From NCBI GenBank assembly GCA_026770025.1, contig JAMXDE010000008.1:1116001-1180000 (forward strand): a DNA stretch of 64,000 nt. The letters are read 5' to 3'. The DNA comes from Craspedostauros australis (lineage: Eukaryota > Bacillariophyta > Bacillariophyceae > Mastogloiales > Achnanthaceae). Within the stretch, counting starts at the first letter, position 1. Each line of letters opens with the position of its first letter. Under the pieces are notes generated by a model that ran no database searches, was not told the DNA's origin, and saw only the letters and a list, made by a program, of their open reading frames with translations. A program made the position numbers and the translations under genes. This document shows, piece by piece, positions 1 through 9,560 of the stretch.

Positions 1-1238
1 AGCCTGCTACCAAGATCAGCGAAAGGTCGATGGAAGAGTACCGGATGCGCTACCAGTTCATCACCATGGATCCAACACCAAAGTTGAACAAGCAGGAGAG
101 CCTCCTCATGCTCGAGATGGTACACATGGCAGAAGCACGCAAAGAGCAGAATCGTCGCAACGAGAAGAGTGGGGAAGGTGCAGATGCAAACCTCACGTCG
201 GTTCATCCACAATCACAGTCGCGAGTAGACAAAGAACGACGGAATGTGAATGCCAGCCAACGACACTGCGTGCTGGATTGGGAGCAAGTCGCTGAGTCCA
301 TCAATCGCTTGCGAGCCTCATCGCCGCCAACAGCAGGAACGCAAGCAGAACCAGAAATACATGAAGAATCGAAGAGCAAGCTGACTGCGTGGGATTGCCT
401 CCACGCCTACGAAACGCAGCTCAAGCCCATCCACGCAGACTGGACCATCGAGGAAGACCGCGTCATGCTCGCAACCATGGCCGCGCTCGGTCCTCAGCAT
501 GTGCTGGATTTTCATGGAGTCATGACGGTGTCTGCGATGCTCGGTCACACCAAGAACATCAAGCAGATTCTGGCCCGGATCAACCAATCGCTCTTGAACC
601 CATCCCTCGATCACAGCCAGTGGAACAAGGATGATCAGCGCAGACTGGCGCTGTGCATGAAGGCATACAAGAACGATCCATCGCCGACATTGAAGGCCAA
701 TCTCTACCACTTCCCCAACAGGAATCCCACCATGGTGTCGGCCAAGTGGAATCGCTCTCTCAATCCTGATATCAACTCATGCGCAGGGTTTACGGAGGTC
801 GAGGATGAGCTCGTGAGGAGGACGATACTTGAACGGAGAGAGAAGAAGAAGACGCAAGCCATCGAGCCCATTCGTTGGACGCAGTACGCACGTGAGCACT
901 TTCCCAATCGGAGTGTCTATCAGGTCAAAACGCGGTGGTTGGACATGGCGGAGCCTGAGGATTTGATGGAGACGTACGAGAAGGCCGCGCTGTCTACCCG
1001 GCTGAAGAAGGATCAAGATATTCTGTCAGCTGAGGACTTCGTCGTCCAGACAGTGCCCATGAACATAGACATGAACATGGACGTGGACGTGCACATGGGC
1101 GGAACCCATGGCGGCGGCGGCGGCAGTGGTGGCAAAAAGAATAACAGCAGCAACCACCATGGTGACAACAGCGACAGCACCTCTGACGTGGATGGAGATA
1201 CTCGCACGAAGAAGAAACAGAAGAAGCAGATGCCGTAG
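1..1238 (+). CDS. SNAPC4-like Myb/SANT protein, 3' part (copy 1)
   Basis: This is the C-terminal part of a Myb-repeat protein, open in frame from base 3 and cut by the window start. The complete paralogue lies at 54305-56428. Visible Myb-like units include WTIEEDRVML; a repeat ending in AKWNRSLNPDI; and FTEVEDELV, followed by a third-helix-like NRSVYQVKTRW. The spacing resembles SNAPC4 (SNAP190), the DNA-binding subunit of the snRNA-activating complex, where a repeat likewise ends in RWTKSLDPGL. The C-terminus is an acidic, glycine-rich and lysine-rich tail. It converges on the PPR gene, with 85 bp between stops. SNAPC4 is a family-level inference; another nuclear Myb regulator is possible. 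Confidence 0.75.
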   Translation, partial: PATKISERSMEEYRMRYQFITMDPTPKLNKQESLLMLEMVHMAEARKEQNRRNEKSGEGADANLTSVHPQSQSRVDKERRNVNASQRHCVLDWEQVAESINRLRASSPPTAGTQAEPEIHEESKSKLTAWDCLHAYETQLKPIHADWTIEEDRVMLATMAALGPQHVLDFHGVMTVSAMLGHTKNIKQILARINQSLLNPSLDHSQWNKDDQRRLALCMKAYKNDPSPTLKANLYHFPNRNPTMVSAKWNRSLNPDINSCAGFTEVEDELVRRTILERREKKKTQAIEPIRWTQYAREHFPNRSVYQVKTRWLDMAEPEDLMETYEKAALSTRLKKDQDILSAEDFVVQTVPMNIDMNMDVDVHMGGTHGGGGGSGGKKNNSSNHHGDNSDSTSDVDGDTRTKKKQKKQMP

Positions 1239-1323
1239 TTTGCACTCACCCGTCACTGCGAAAATGTAGATTTCTGTGAAGAGTATTGGCTGTCGTTGCG
1301 AGGTGGCTTGTTTGCAGTTAGAT

Positions 1324-3909
1324 CTATGGACGGTGCTGCCGTGGGACGTTCCGGCTCCATTCTCTCGGCATCGAATGAGTATCAGCCGTTCCAAGGACTC
1401 GTTCCATGGTCGATCGTGATGGTCGAATACTGCCCCTCCTCAGCAGCATCAGCACCTTTCTGGACACGACTCCTCGTCGCTTGCATTCGGCCACAACAGG
1501 TGCCACATGCTGTATCCACTCCTCGTGTCTTCTCTCTTCGTCGGCCATGTCATCGCCATGACGGTTGCTGCTGCCGTCCCTCCCGGCCGATGCGAGTCCG
1601 GCGCTGCACGTCTGGATCATGTTGCAAAAGATGGAATCACGAAGTTTGGGGACCGGCTTCATGTATTGCAGCAATCGGTCCAACATTTGCAGATGCGACC
1701 TTGTGTCAACCGAGTCTCCGTTGTTGATGGCGTTGCTGCATTTCCTCACCATCACATCGAACGTGACATGATCAGGCTGGAGTCGAGGATCGGGGATCAT
1801 GTCATCCTCCAAGTACTCCATGGCCCTGTCCACGTCATCCAGCGCACGAAGGAGAGAGGTGTATGTGATGATGCTGGGTGAGATGTTGTTGGATAGCATC
1901 CGTCGCAGCAGTTCTTCAGGATCACAGGCAGATGCGTCACTTTCACTACTTCTACTGCTGCTGCCACTGTTGCTCCTGCTGTTTGCGATGGCGCTCATGA
2001 CGTTGTTGTAGGACAGTGTGTCTGGCATGATTCGAATGCTGCTTTGGCCATCGCTGTCTTCGCCACCATCGTAGTCGGTACCACCATCAGCTGCTTGTTC
2101 CACTCCCTCCATCCAATCCAACAAGGCCAGCGCGGATGGAACATCGCCTTTCCTGCTGTGCGCGTGCAACAGGCAGTTGTAGCTGAACAGATCAGGCCGT
2201 GCGAATGTCTTCAGCTTGTCGAACGCCCTCAGCACATGATCAATCGATTGGTCGGACCTTGACCATGCCGACAGCACAGCATTCCCAATCGACGTGTCTG
2301 GAGCAAAGTCCGTGTCATCGGGGAATGCCTCGTGCAATGCCAGCAGAGTATCCAGCAGTTGCTCCGCCCTGACGGCTGCATGCGGGACATTCTTTGCGCA
2401 ATGGGACCATGCGCCGATGCATGTGGTGAAGCTCCGGGTGTTGGGCTTCTGGTTCTTGCCCTGCTTGTAGCCTTCCACCATGTGCACCAGGATATCCTGC
2501 GCGCGCTGAGCGGCATCGCCACGGTGTTCCGTGGATTCGCACTGCGCCCATGCATGTAGCACCATGGAGTAGATTTGAGAGTTGGCAGTGACGGATGTTG
2601 CCCTCGTCAGTCCCACAGAATCAGCGTATCCCTCCAGCATGCGCAGGATGCTCTCGGCGGCCGTTGCGCCGCTGCGGGTGCGATGGTTTTGAGAGATGGT
2701 GCGAATGGCGGTGCTGAAGACCACCGAATCCAACGGGAAGGCTTCATGGGAGCCACGTTGGGCCTCGTCGATGGCCGATTTGAGGAGGGAGAGAATCTCG
2801 TCGATGGTGGACAGCGATTCCAGCACGCCCGTCAAGGTCCGTGCGTTGGGCTTGCTGCCAACGTGGGTACCTTCAGCTGTGGCCGTAGCTGTAGTTGTAG
2901 CCGTAGCTGTAGTTGTAGCCGTAGCTGTAGTTGTAGCCGTAGCTGTAGTTGTAGCCGTAGCTGTAGTTGTAGCCGTAGCTGCATCTGTAGTTGTAGGAGT
3001 GAGATTGTCCGTGTTTGTGGTACCATGCGCCACAGTGCTTTCATTCGCTTCTATCGGTGATGATGACAGAGGTGATGGCGACGATGCATCACCCCATTCT
3101 GCCTGATGGTAGCGTTGCATCTGCTGATACAGCCGCTGAACATGCATGGCAGCATCCGGAGACTTGCTCTTCGCCCAGCAGTAAATGACGATGTTGAAGC
3201 TCTTGGTGTTGGGTCGAACTTCCTTCCTCTGCCCAGCATTCGATATCATCTCTCCCAACAAACGCTCGGCCGACTCTGCGACCTCCACGGAGGCAGAACA
3301 GGAGCCGTACGCATTGAGGATGAGATCGTAGTGCAACCGCGATGTTCGCAGAGCATTGGGTTGTTTGGATTGTTTGGATTCCGTCATTTGATTTTGCTCC
3401 AATCCCTCCATGATCTCATCCTCCACAGCCAGCAACAGCGCTTCGCCATCCTTGGCAGCACGATGGCTCTTGTGAGTCCGTGCCACATGCATCCATGCCT
3501 CCAGCAGTCGGTAGCACTCCTCGCTGTACTGCCTGTTGGGATCGCGGTTGGGTTGCTTCAGGCTCTCAAGGAATTCGTTGGTGGATGCGGACAGGCTCTG
3601 GTTGCTGGTGTTGCCGCTATTGCCGCTGCTGGTAGTGGTAGTGTCAGCTGCAGTAGTTGCATCGCTGGGAGGAGTGGCTCCTGGTGCAGACGGTTGCGTG
3701 GATGCAGAGAGCCGTCTGTACGTATTCCACGTAGATGGAGCGGTCGTGATGTCAGATGTGCCCGCGAGCGTTGTATTCCTCGTGCACGAGGAAAACGGCA
3801 GGCTGGACCTCGCCTGCACTGCGTCTCCCGAGCAGATGGCGGTCCTCGAAAGGCTGCGAAGGCTGCGAAGGTGGGAGGCAACCAACCGTCTGCCAATTGA
3901 CCTCCTCAT
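1324..3909 (-). CDS. Pentatricopeptide repeat (PPR) protein, copy 1
   Basis: This is an 861-residue intronless protein. The N-terminus (MRRSIGRRLVASHLRSLRS) is basic, Ser/Arg-rich and lacks acids, as in a mitochondrial presequence. Several 35-residue PPR-like units follow, for example NTKSFNIVIYCWAKS, NTRSFTTCIGAWSHC, RPDLFSYNCLLHAHSRKGD, MPDTLSYNNVM, ISPSIITYTSLLRAL and QPDHVTFDVMV. PPR proteins bind organelle RNA in a sequence-specific way for processing, stability or translation; the target is not predictable here. A Thr/Ala linker near residues 310-350 is expanded by an 18-bp minisatellite that the second copy lacks. The paralogue at 51706-54219 is also intact, which points to a recent duplication or to selection on both. 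Confidence 0.88.
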   Translation of the reverse strand: MRRSIGRRLVASHLRSLRSLSRTAICSGDAVQARSSLPFSSCTRNTTLAGTSDITTAPSTWNTYRRLSASTQPSAPGATPPSDATTAADTTTTSSGNSGNTSNQSLSASTNEFLESLKQPNRDPNRQYSEECYRLLEAWMHVARTHKSHRAAKDGEALLLAVEDEIMEGLEQNQMTESKQSKQPNALRTSRLHYDLILNAYGSCSASVEVAESAERLLGEMISNAGQRKEVRPNTKSFNIVIYCWAKSKSPDAAMHVQRLYQQMQRYHQAEWGDASSPSPLSSSPIEANESTVAHGTTNTDNLTPTTTDAATATTTATATTTATATTTATATTTATATTTATATAEGTHVGSKPNARTLTGVLESLSTIDEILSLLKSAIDEAQRGSHEAFPLDSVVFSTAIRTISQNHRTRSGATAAESILRMLEGYADSVGLTRATSVTANSQIYSMVLHAWAQCESTEHRGDAAQRAQDILVHMVEGYKQGKNQKPNTRSFTTCIGAWSHCAKNVPHAAVRAEQLLDTLLALHEAFPDDTDFAPDTSIGNAVLSAWSRSDQSIDHVLRAFDKLKTFARPDLFSYNCLLHAHSRKGDVPSALALLDWMEGVEQAADGGTDYDGGEDSDGQSSIRIMPDTLSYNNVMSAIANSRSNSGSSSRSSESDASACDPEELLRRMLSNNISPSIITYTSLLRALDDVDRAMEYLEDDMIPDPRLQPDHVTFDVMVRKCSNAINNGDSVDTRSHLQMLDRLLQYMKPVPKLRDSIFCNMIQTCSAGLASAGRDGSSNRHGDDMADEERRHEEWIQHVAPVVAECKRRGVVSRKVLMLLRRGSIRPSRSTMERVLGTADTHSMPREWSRNVPRQHRP
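2882..2987. repeat. 18-bp minisatellite in PPR copy 1
   Basis: The unit GCCGTAGCTGTAGTTGTA occurs five times in a row (2882-2971), followed by a degenerate part-copy. It is in frame and encodes a Thr-Thr-Ala-Thr-Ala-Thr repeat in the PPR protein. The second PPR copy has only a residual unit, so the array expanded (or contracted) after the duplication; the net difference is 28 residues. Confidence 0.95.
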
Positions 3910-4668
3910 GCTGCACTGGAGACCTGTGGTGTCGTTGTTCGATTGGATTACAATGGATTGTAATGGATTGGATTGGATTGGATTGGATTAGGCAGTGTGA
4001 AAGAGAGAGGTGATGGTATGGTGGTGATCTCCACGTTGATACTGATGTTGACGGCGATGTTGATGTTGATGTTGATGTTGATGTTAGTGGTGGTCATGCA
4101 CCTGTCGTGTTGCAAGCCAAGAGACATGGAGATTTGGGTGGTGTTGGTGTGTTGGTGTGTTTGCGTGTTTGCGATGGGTGGTTCTCATTTTGTGACAGAA
4201 TGCTAAGAAGTTTGTCGAAGTAGTCGATGATCGCTGATGGAGCTGCGGTAATAATGAAATAGCCGTATTCACCCGACATTGGTTTGGAACAAACGATCGT
4301 TTTCTCAGACTGACAAGCAAGTCATCGAACAGATAACATTGCAAACTGACAATTGAAGAATGTCGAACTGACATCATCTATATTTGTATTTTCTGTCTAT
4401 GAAAGACTAAAGCGATTACTTTCACCAGGAACAACGTAGCCAAGTGGTTGGCGCCATTTCGCGTTGTTGGGAATTAGCCGCACCTGCGTCGCAGTTCGAC
4501 AAATCGTCTCACACGTCTGTTCACACACCTGTCATGCCAGCACCAACACCAAACCATACCATACCAAGCCACAGTTCCGCTGATTCCATTCGACCACACG
4601 CCCTCCGTCACGAACAACTGCAGAAGGTCCCGTTGTTGATATAATACACAGCAGACGAACAATCCACC
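3910..4668. other. Intergenic: arm boundary and microsatellites
   Basis: This is the divergent spacer between the PPR gene (minus strand) and the SCP2 gene (plus strand). It holds a GGATT-rich tandem repeat (3941-3990), a GATGTT repeat (about 4055-4086) and, near 4250, the inner end of the left duplication arm. DNA from 4250 on is unique to this side. I see no gene; small open frames here show no recognisable domain. Confidence 0.7.
3941..4086. repeat. GGATT and GATGTT short tandem repeats
   Basis: A GGATT-based array (3941-3990) and a GATGTT array (about 4055-4086) lie in the 5' flank of PPR copy 1. The matching flank of copy 2 (about 51540-51680) has related but shorter and more irregular versions. 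Confidence 0.85.
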
Positions 4669-5016
4669 ATGTCAGCCGCGACAGCCCAAGAAATCTTTTC
4701 CGCCATGGACCTTGCTGTGGATGACAAAGTCAAGCGCAAGTTCAATGCCACGGCACTGTTCGTACTGGATGGCGTGGAGCACCACCTTGACGCCACAAAA
4801 GACGGAGCAACAGCGGCGGCAAAGGACAAGCCAGATCTGATCGTCACGTCGAAGTTGTCAGTGTTCCACGATCTTCTCGCCAAGAAGCTGACGCCGCAGC
4901 AGGCATTCATGCAGGGCAAATTAAAGATCAAGGGCAACATGGGTCTTGCCATGAAGCTTACGTTGGTGATGAATGCCACGCGCAAGCAGATGAAGAAACC
5001 AAGGTCCAAGCTTTAG
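4669..5016 (+). CDS. SCP2-domain sterol carrier protein, peroxisomal
   Basis: This 115-residue, single-exon protein consists of one SCP2 (sterol carrier protein 2) domain. Diagnostic features are a hydrophobic core strand (ATALFVLDG), a second strand region (LIVTSKLSVFHDLL), and the conserved end LTPQQAFMQGKLKIKGNMGLAMKL. The protein ends in PRSKL, a canonical type 1 peroxisomal targeting signal (SKL). SCP2 proteins bind and move sterols, fatty acids and acyl-CoAs; a free-standing SCP2 with SKL probably feeds lipid substrates to peroxisomal beta-oxidation. The ATG is preceded by CACC. The gene converges on the EBP1 homologue, with about 245 bp between. Confidence 0.93.
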   Translation: MSAATAQEIFSAMDLAVDDKVKRKFNATALFVLDGVEHHLDATKDGATAAAKDKPDLIVTSKLSVFHDLLAKKLTPQQAFMQGKLKIKGNMGLAMKLTLVMNATRKQMKKPRSKL

Positions 5017-5261
5017 CGAAAGAATTAGTTAGTGTTTTTGTCTATTATTTCAAAGTGCAGTTGTTGCGAAGTTTCCTGGCATATCCGTTTTTCGTCCACA
5101 GCCATGTCCATCCCTCAGCTTACGTTCGCTTTGCTTCTCCTGTTGTCGACGCGCAAGTGCACGAACACTCCAGAGCAGGCAAAAGCATCGCATAACGACG
5201 GTGGTTGGTGATCAGGATTGCGAATAAGCATACTGTCGTGCGGGACGGCAATTTGGTTACT

Positions 5262-8200
5262 CTATTTCTTGTTCTTCTTCTTCCTCTTGGCTTTCTTCGC
5301 GGCCTTCTTTGCTTCCTTCTCGGCGATTTCATCCAGAAACTTCTGGGTGTCCTCGTCTGGCTTCTTCTCGGTCTTAAAGTAGGCTGGGAGGGCGAGTCCG
5401 GTGACTCGGGATGTTCCGGATGGGAGCAGCAGAACAGTGCACTTGAAGTGGGCGACCTTGCCGGAGTATTCGTGAAGGCTTGGGTATGGTGTCAGCAATC
5501 CGTGGGTGATGCATTCGTTGATGCCCAGACGAGCGGTTCGGATGTCGCTTAGGTGGCGGAGCGTGAATGGAAGGGTTGGGTATTTCTTATCCACCTCGGC
5601 AAGGACCTGTCGTGCCGCCTTGGTCTTGAGCAAGTACTGCGCCTCGACGTTGCGCTTGAAGATGGTTGTTCGGAGCTCGCCTGGACGGGCCTTGCCGTCC
5701 CCGGTGGACATGGCGACATCGACTGCGTAGACCTCGAACTGTTCGAAGGTGCATGGCGGGACCTTCTCCTCCTCGACATCGTCTGGGAGCGGCTCCTTGA
5801 GGGCGACCTCCTTGACACCGTCCAGCACATATCTCTTCATTTGGTGCATGCGAACGGATGAAATTGGGGTGACGTCGTAGGTTCCGGCGACGCGCTCGAC
5901 GGCCTTGGTGACGTCATCGTTGTTGGCCCCAGCGGCGATGGAGTTGGCAGCAACCAGCATGGCGTTGTAGGCAGCGACGGCAACATTTCCAAGCTCGTCG
6001 TCTGCCTCTGGTGTGGCATCGGCTGCGGTTGGGACGACGCAGGTGTGGGCAGCCACGGCGATGTATCCATCGATGTGACATCCCAAATCCATCTTCACAA
6101 CATCACCAGCCTTGAGTGGCTCCTGGAAAAGCATTGGGTCGAGTCATAGAGAATAATATGTTTGCACCGAAGGGGTGTTGCAACCGACGTAAGAGAGCCA
6201 AGAAGAAAAACAGATGATAAAGAAGTGAGCTTGGTTGTATATGAATTGAGAGATTGCGCATGAATCGGACTTCAACTCGACAGAGCGAATTTGCACGCAC
6301 AAGCAACAAGCGCGGTGCGATAAAGCATCCATCTGTTTGCTCCAATATGGCAACAATGAGAGCAAAAACCATCCATCCGATCCCAACGTAGTATGTTGCA
6401 TCGCAATTTGGCATGCTGTTGAAGTGCTGTAAATAGACCGTTGATGACGTTCGGACCGCCAAACGCGCCGCGCCCTGCTGCACTCGGCGAGAGAGAGCTC
6501 GAGTGCAAACGAGGAAAGAGCATTGCGCTGGTCGGTGATGTTATCAATGGTCCATCCCGTCACATCAGCTTCATGTGCATTTGCGGATGGTCATCTTTGG
6601 TGTAGAATCGGTTGTTGCATGCTGATGGTGTGACGAAGGCTACCAACACGCGCACCAGGTAACCATGGAAACAGAGGGTCTGAAGCTTGTTCGCTTCGCG
6701 TGCATGCGTACGGGACGATGGCACGGAAACGACGATGAGCGCGCGTGATATCTGGCAGCGACAATCGTCTGGAACAGCCCGATGAAGGATCTACCCCGTG
6801 AAGGGTGATGCGACAACACCGTGTGGGCCATCCCCATTCATCTTCCTGTTGTTCACGAAGGACGGCCTGCGTACCAGTCAATGCGTGCGTTCTTTGCTGC
6901 ACGAAGGCAAAAACAAAGACATTCCCGCGAAGGAACTTGGCATGCTCGTGGTCCACTTGGTTCGGCCAAGACAGGTTGTGTGTTCGGTGCTTCCACTCCA
7001 CTCCACTCTACTTCATTCTGTTGTGGTTGTGGTCCACAATTCTGTCAAAGTCAAAGTCAAGGTCATCAACATCATCGCCACTGAGAGACGCAAGCGCATG
7101 CATGCCTCATGGATTTTCTCGTTCTGGTTGTTGTCATCTTTCTTTGATATCAGTGGTGGTGCGGTGGTGCTGGTGGCGGGTTTGACAGTGCTAGTGCTCG
7201 TGATGTTCCAGTGCGAGCTGTGAAGGCGCATCCGAGTGCGAAGATTCGCCGGCTTCGTGCTGTGCATCGCGATACCTTATCTTTTCCACAGTTCGTAGCG
7301 TTGACAATTGTGCGTTGTCCTCTTCCCTTTCCAAAATGAAGATATCCACGTACGTTCCGAGATGTCATCCAATACCATAGCACCAACCACCACAGCCGAT
7401 ATCAATGGCGAACGAAATCTTGACTTGGGATGAACGTATGCAATCCCACCGATGGCGTCGATTTGGATGACATTGACGATGACAGTGACAACAGCATGGA
7501 CAACTCCACTGCTCCTCCAAATGGAATGCGAAACATTGCGGACGGGGTCGCACAGCAAGCAGCAATCGCGATCGCAGTCCAGCACGACAACATTGCAACG
7601 AAACGACAGCCGCCATCAACTACTCTGGATGCAGCCTTGACGAACTTACTCCTTCGGCCGGAAGGGGCGAATGGTTGCAAACGATGTCGTTGACGGAGAT
7701 GCAGACCGGGAACGAGATTCCTCTGTCGATGAGCTTGCCATCAACTTTCTTGGTGTAGAGCTTGGCAGCCTGGGTCTGCATGATGGTGTGCCCGAACTCG
7801 CAGAGGTCCAAGACCTTGGCTCCTGGCACGCATTGCGTGACGAGTCCCTCCAAGGCGAGGTTGACGATTTTGGAGGCCTCCTGGTACTTGGTGCAGACGT
7901 TGCTGCGCGTCCAAGAATGACGCATATGACAGTAATAAACGCCGATGTATCGTCAGGGAACGGTGTATCGGGATTTGAAAGCAGAGAGTTAGGAGCAAGC
8001 AACAGGTGTGATGTGAGCATTGCGTTGCTTGTAAAAGTGCAATGGTAGAGTTTGGGGTGTGATGCTATTGCTGATGTTGGCGCTGACGTTGATGCAGTTA
8101 CGGGTGGAGTATTGAAGTCCAATGCTCTATCATCTGAAGACTCTCTCCAACTCCTCGAGACAGACACATCCAAACGGAGAGGCATCCCATGCTGACAAAG

Positions 8201-8467
8201 ACCCATGTGCGATGGAGGACATCAAGCAGGAGGATGCGCAACGGGAATTGATGCGAAGTCTTCTAACACAACACAACACAACACAACACAACACAACACA
8301 ACGCAACGCAACACAACACAACACAACGCAACGCAAGGGAGAAGAGAGAATAGCAAAAGATGATGCGGAGAGAAGAAAAGAACCCACCTGTCGGAAAGGT
8401 CGGTGACCTCCTCTTCCTCCTCGTCGTCATCCGCGACATCTTCAACGTGATCTTGGTCGTCCGCCAT
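5262..8467 (-). CDS. PA2G4: EBP1/PA2G4 homologue (inactive methionine aminopeptidase-like)
   Basis: Three exons are inferred: 8467-8388, 7902-7650 and 6122-5262, giving 397 residues (human PA2G4 has 394). Exon 1 encodes an acidic start ending VTDLSD. Exon 2 carries TKYQEASKIVNLAL, FPVCISVNDIVCNHSPLP. Exon 3 begins EPLKAGDVVKMDLGCHIDG, a family hallmark, and ends in a lysine-rich tail. Junctions are GTGGGT...GCAG and GTAAGT...CCAG, and the reading phase is kept across both. EBP1 has the pita-bread fold of methionine aminopeptidases without their activity, binds 60S ribosomes near the exit tunnel, and regulates growth and rRNA processing. It is head-to-head with alanyl-tRNA synthetase, so shared control of two translation genes is plausible. 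Confidence 0.93.
6123..7649 (-). other. Long intron 2 of the EBP1 homologue
   Basis: This 1.5 kb intron is several times longer than the others in the window (mostly 190-660 bp). I found no domain-bearing open frame and no clear transposon ends in it. The donor is GTAAGT and the acceptor TTTTCCAG. The flanking exons join without loss of conserved family residues, so it does not hide a missing exon. Confidence 0.75.
8264..8335. repeat. AACAC pentanucleotide array
   Basis: Tandem ACACA/AACAC units, with a few AACGC variants, run for about 70 bp inside intron 1 (7903-8387) of the EBP1 homologue. It is a simple microsatellite. Confidence 0.95.
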
Positions 8468-9560
8468 GGTGCCTGCTTGCTTGTCTGTTTGCTTCTGTCG
8501 TTCTCTTCGTTCAACCCGTACCGATTCGACTTGTGTTGTGTTGCCAAGGCGATCTTGTCCGTGATGGGATGGTACTCCAGTACGAGCGCGTAATGTGGGG
8601 CAGCTGTGGATGTGGTGTGGTTGACGACGACAGTGCACGACTGCGTTGATGACCACAGAGAGAAAGGGTGCGAGGCAACAAACACAACACGATCTGTCTT
8701 GATCTTGTCCAGTCGCAAGCTGTTTGCAGATTGATTGGACGGTTCTGGTTGTTGCCGCGACAGCAACAGCAACAGCAACAGCAACAACATGCCACGCTCC
8801 ACAGATTGGTTGGCATCACCTTCTCCCGCTTCGCGGTGTCTGTTGTTAGTTGTCTGTTGTGCCTCCTCCCACCACACGTTTTGTGTTCCTCTTTTGATTC
8901 CAGTAGCGTCTGTGCGTGTGTGCGTTGATGCTGGATACAGTGTTCGACTCAATCGACCTTTCCAGGTGGAAGGAATCTGGAATCGTCCAGTCAACCATTC
9001 TCGACGGACAGACGGTCGTGTTGAAACAGAACAAGAACAAGAACAACAACGCAAAACAACACGAAACGACGTGAGACAAGGACGAATGAAGCGAGCAGAA
9101 GAAGTGAAGATGCACGCAAACAGACAGACACGGACGCAGGAAACGCCAAACACACGTGACGCGATCTATCAGTGACAATGTTTGGATTGACAGGTCGCAC
9201 TGTTTGGCAACGCACACAGAAAGCCGCGCAGAGAGATAGATGCGAGCAGAAATGGTGTGACGTTGAACATCAACATTGCCATCCGCACACTCCAACGATC
9301 TCCGCTCCTGCGACCACGCCAATCTATCACACGTCCACTCCACGAGTATACATCACACATCAACGACGAAGAAGCGGAAAGCTGCAGAGGATCGCATCAC
9401 AAATCACCAATACTTCGAAAGCCGCAAGCAACCAAGACGAACTCAAGATCTTGTTCTCGCTCTTGAGATCCATCCACAGTTGAGCACCAGCAGTTCTCCC
9501 ACCAGCAGTTCCCCCACCAACCAAGCAGCACCATCAACAACAACCACACGAGGAAGCAAG
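8468..9560. promoter_or_regulatory. Shared divergent promoter region, EBP1 and AlaRS
   Basis: About 1.1 kb separates the two start codons of genes transcribed in opposite directions, so both promoters and 5' UTRs must lie here. It contains a CAGCAA tandem repeat (about 8759-8788) and A/C-rich stretches near the AlaRS start, as seen before other starts in this window. I cannot assign transcription factor sites. Confidence 0.6.

Larger units (their letters stand above)
1..4250 (+). repeat. Left arm of inverted segmental duplication
   Basis: This arm is the reverse complement of the stretch from about 51378 to at least 55545; base 1 pairs with about base 55545. It holds the 3' part of a Myb-like gene and a whole PPR gene. 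The two arms align through coding and noncoding DNA. Similarity fades just after the shared stretch GTTTGTCGAAGTAGTCGATG (4210-4229 here), with weaker matching to about 4250. By eye the proteins are about 97 percent identical. The arms also differ by a minisatellite, microsatellite lengths and a four-codon duplication, so they are not two reads of one locus. The outer end lies off the window. Confidence 0.93.

Noticed and set aside
4437-4510. tRNA-like A box (TAGCCAAGTGG) and a GTTCGAC stretch at B-box distance
   Set aside because: No acceptor stem can be paired and the B box lacks the closing C, so there is no tRNA fold.
8264-8335. Possible CRISPR-like or telomere-like array
   Set aside because: It is a plain pentanucleotide microsatellite without spacers, in an intron.
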